DNA from: Mucilaginibacter sp. | GTDB lineage: Bacteria > Bacteroidota > Bacteroidia > Sphingobacteriales > Sphingobacteriaceae | Length of the DNA stretch: 64,000 nt | Direction of reading: 5' to 3' | Assembly (NCBI GenBank): GCA_031292485.1 | Contig: JARLHA010000015.1 | Span: 62,001-126,000, forward strand | Part shown: positions 62,688 to 64,000 of the stretch, in pieces | Layout of the letters: each line of letters begins with the position of its first letter | How positions within the stretch are numbered: the first letter of the stretch is position 1 | Program-made: the position numbers and the translations under genes | Notes under the pieces: generated by a model | Told to the model about the DNA's origin: nothing | Databases searched by the model: none | Seen by the model: only the letters and a program-made list of their open reading frames with translations

Positions 62688-62927
62688 AGAAAAACACACA
62701 TTAAAACTGATTTCATCAATTTTATCATTGAGAAATACTCTACAACCAATGACGACGATAAGGATGAGGAAACACCAAAAAAGAAAGATAACGATGAGGA
62801 CGATGACGAAAAAGACACTTCTAAAAAGTCCACCGAAGATGATGAAATTATCGAAAAACTCTTAAATGAGTATAAAAATCTAAAAAAACAATATGAAAAT
62901 CGTAGAGTATCGGATAGACGGAAGTAA
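62685..62927 (+). CDS. Small acidic/charged protein of the inserted element
   Basis: 80 residues. The N-terminal 20 are ordinary (RKTHIKTDFINFIIEKYSTT); the middle is an alternating Asp/Glu/Lys tract of about 45 residues with runs such as DDDKDEE and NDEDDDEKD; the end is a helical EKLLNEYKNLKKQYENRRV. It overlaps the next gene by 35 bp. Unknown family. Confidence 0.6.
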   Translation: MRKTHIKTDFINFIIEKYSTTNDDDKDEETPKKKDNDEDDDEKDTSKKSTEDDEIIEKLLNEYKNLKKQYENRRVSDRRK

Positions 62928-63141
62928 ACCATTTTATGACTTCATAACAATACAAAACATATTAAAAATTGACAGGTCAAAGTTACAACGACACCTCAAA
63001 AAGTTTACTGAGACTGAATATGTTGAGTATAAAAATCAATACCTCTATAATGAAAAAATCCTATTTCAATTAATGGAAACAACTTTATGGAACAGATTGA
63101 ATAAAATGTCACACGAAATAAATGAACTTCCAAAAGATTAG
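62893..63141 (+). CDS. Small protein with possible helix-turn-helix
   Basis: 82 residues. The stretch FYDFITIQNILKIDRSKLQRHLKKF resembles a helix-turn-helix of the excisionase/MerR type (initial strand-turn, then helix with I-Q-N-I-L, turn K-I-D-R-S, recognition helix KLQRHLKKF). It overlaps its neighbours by 35 bp and 20 bp. Function as a regulator is an inference. Confidence 0.6.
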   Translation: MKIVEYRIDGSKPFYDFITIQNILKIDRSKLQRHLKKFTETEYVEYKNQYLYNEKILFQLMETTLWNRLNKMSHEINELPKD

Positions 63142-63274
63142 AAAAATTGAAGATAGGATATCAAAATACAGACAGGACTTAATGAAGGAAACCGAACCTA
63201 AAAAGAAAGAAATTTTGAGACTTAAAATCGGTATTGAAGAGTATAGAGTGAAATTAGAGAGATTAAAGAAATAA
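63122..63274 (+). CDS. Small coiled-coil protein of the inserted element
   Basis: 50 residues, almost entirely charged and helical (FQKIRKIEDRISKYRQDL, EEYRVKLERLKK), with heptad-like spacing. It begins 20 bp before the end of the preceding gene. Too short for confident calling; the tight overlap in series with two similar small genes supports it. Confidence 0.5.
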   Translation: MNFQKIRKIEDRISKYRQDLMKETEPKKKEILRLKIGIEEYRVKLERLKK

Positions 63275-63504
63275 AAAAAATAACGGAAATAAACGGTAAG
63301 AACATGGTCGGGAAATTCCCAATTACTAAGGGGGTCTTAAATTGGTTCAAAATTTAAGTTCAGTGTGATATAAAGTTGAAAGTGTCACTAACTCTAAGAG
63401 GGTTCATAGTTAAACTTCTAAAAAAAGGTTTCATCAACAATTAGAATAGATAGTCCAGATTTCTGATGACTATGATTGTCCTATTATATAAATCCAGTAT
63501 AAAT

Positions 63505-64000
63505 ATGAATAAAACCTTACCAGTAATGGAACAACCTTTTAAGTCAAAAGGTCTCAATAAAATAACCACTAATTATTTAACTCCCCGACCGAATACCTAT
63601 AAGTATGAAGAAAGAATTTATGAGATTAGTCCCTCACAACTCAAAATACTGAACTGTATTAAATCATTACCCAAAAAGAACCTTCATTATTTGGTTGGTC
63701 AACAATCTAATACACATCGGAACCTAACCCTTAAAGAAATGAAAAAACTCATTAGGGACGGTGTAAGACGATATGTTGACCAGGTCACACTCATGTCTAA
63801 CAAAGGGATAGAAAATGAATTGGTGAAGTATTTCTGTGTCTTTGAAACAGTAAAAGACTTTTCTCTTTCACAATTTCAAAATTCAATTTTCGATAAAGAC
63901 ATTTTTATGGGTATCCACTTCCATTTATTTATTACAAGTGATTTAGGGTGGATATCATTCCCGTCCATGTTTCATTCAATTTATAATGAACTAACCCACC
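63505..64000 (+). CDS. HUH-like (rolling-circle Rep type) protein, 5' part
   Basis: At least 165 residues, open at the window edge. N-terminal region basic (FKSKGLNKITTNYLTPRPN). At residues 136-142 the strand GIHFHLFIT holds H138-F-H140, the HUH metal-binding pattern (His-hydrophobic-His followed by a hydrophobic strand) of rolling-circle Rep proteins, IS200/IS605 transposases and relaxases. Before it, an FCVFETVKDFSLSQF strand could be motif I. The catalytic Tyr would lie past the window. About 230 bp upstream are gene-free and would be a natural place for an origin. The assignment rests on one motif. Confidence 0.5.
   Translation, partial: MNKTLPVMEQPFKSKGLNKITTNYLTPRPNTYKYEERIYEISPSQLKILNCIKSLPKKNLHYLVGQQSNTHRNLTLKEMKKLIRDGVRRYVDQVTLMSNKGIENELVKYFCVFETVKDFSLSQFQNSIFDKDIFMGIHFHLFITSDLGWISFPSMFHSIYNELTH

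Larger units (their letters stand above)
62206..64000 (+). mobile_element. AT-rich foreign element inserted into comM (left end)
   Basis: The region from inside comM to the end of the window has a clearly lower GC content than the rest, short overlapping ORFs, one minus-strand gene facing a block of plus-strand genes, and a HUH-like protein. No integrase is visible. The right end and the second half of comM are outside the window, so target duplications cannot be checked. The arrangement suggests a small phage or rolling-circle element. Confidence 0.7.

Noticed and set aside
62206..64000. AbaR/Tn7-like island in comM
   Set aside because: No tns-type genes or resistance genes are visible; the genes seen are small and unrelated. 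Only the target gene is shared.
1..64000. tRNA or rRNA genes
   Set aside because: No TpsiC-arm GGTTCGAATCC-type stretches in gene-free regions and no rRNA-like blocks were noticed; a tRNAscan run would settle this.

Overview
The window is chromosomal DNA of a Bacteroidota bacterium, most likely family Sphingobacteriaceae (Mucilaginibacter/Pedobacter-like). This rests on the gene types and the promoters. There are TonB receptors with an N-terminal carboxypeptidase-regulatory domain, a type IX secretion (gliding-type) C-terminal domain, an alpha-2-macroglobulin, a sigma/anti-sigma pair with a TonB-type tail, and promoters of the Bacteroidota form TTTG-N19/20-TAnnTTTG without clear Shine-Dalgarno sequences. 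No rRNA, tRNA or CRISPR array was seen.

Layout. 1-11.2 kb: end of a beta-lactamase-fold hydrolase, a START-domain lipid-binding protein, a sialate O-acetylesterase, a 2026-residue secreted repeat protein and a GluQ-type tRNA-modifying synthetase. 11.8-18.7 kb: a TonB receptor, an NHL-repeat lipoprotein, an M81 (MlrC-like) peptidase and an unknown acidic protein. 18.9-26.9 kb: a cluster of Planctomycete-type cytochrome/DUF1549/DUF1553, DUF1501, beta-propeller and DUF2231-cytochrome proteins. 27.2-33.7 kb: a giant alpha-2-macroglobulin. 33.9-36.5 kb: a small unknown protein, a multi-pass membrane protein, a NarX-type kinase and a LuxR-type regulator. 36.6-42.4 kb: ABC exporter, ribosome recycling factor, a HEPN/MNT toxin-antitoxin pair, a tiny membrane protein, a class V aminotransferase and GcvH. 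42.7-53 kb is metal-centred: a small lipoprotein, FeoA-FeoB, a repeat lipoprotein, SprT-like and HD-domain proteins, a Fur-family regulator, an OprB-like porin, a TonB receptor and a DtxR-family regulator. 53-57.4 kb: YceI, then a phosphate block (PhoR-like kinase, DUF47, PiT permease) and a DUF4197 protein. 57.4-61 kb: anti-sigma and sigma factors, a CheY-like regulator and LpxH. 61.4-64 kb: comM (yifB) breaks off in mid-gene and is replaced by AT-rich DNA with small overlapping ORFs and a protein bearing an HFH (HUH-like) motif.

How the parts fit. Three regulatory circuits can be read directly from the DNA. (1) A TTAG-N6-CTAA palindrome lies exactly between the -33 and -7 boxes of the TonB receptor gene, next to the divergent DtxR-family gene, and a second copy lies at the promoter of the nearby porin; this looks like a small metal-responsive regulon. 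(2) Direct repeats with an 11-bp period, ending about 10 bp before the -7 box, precede both the PhoR-like kinase and the DUF47-PiT pair; this is Pho-box geometry with a different core word. (3) feoAB has a near-perfect Bacteroidota promoter with a CRP/FNR-family type palindrome upstream of it.

The most unusual part is the right end, where an element with no recognised relatives sits inside comM. Several intergenic regions hold palindromic or MITE-like repeats that look mobile and non-coding. Everything here comes from reading the sequence; family names are recognition from motifs and were not checked by search.
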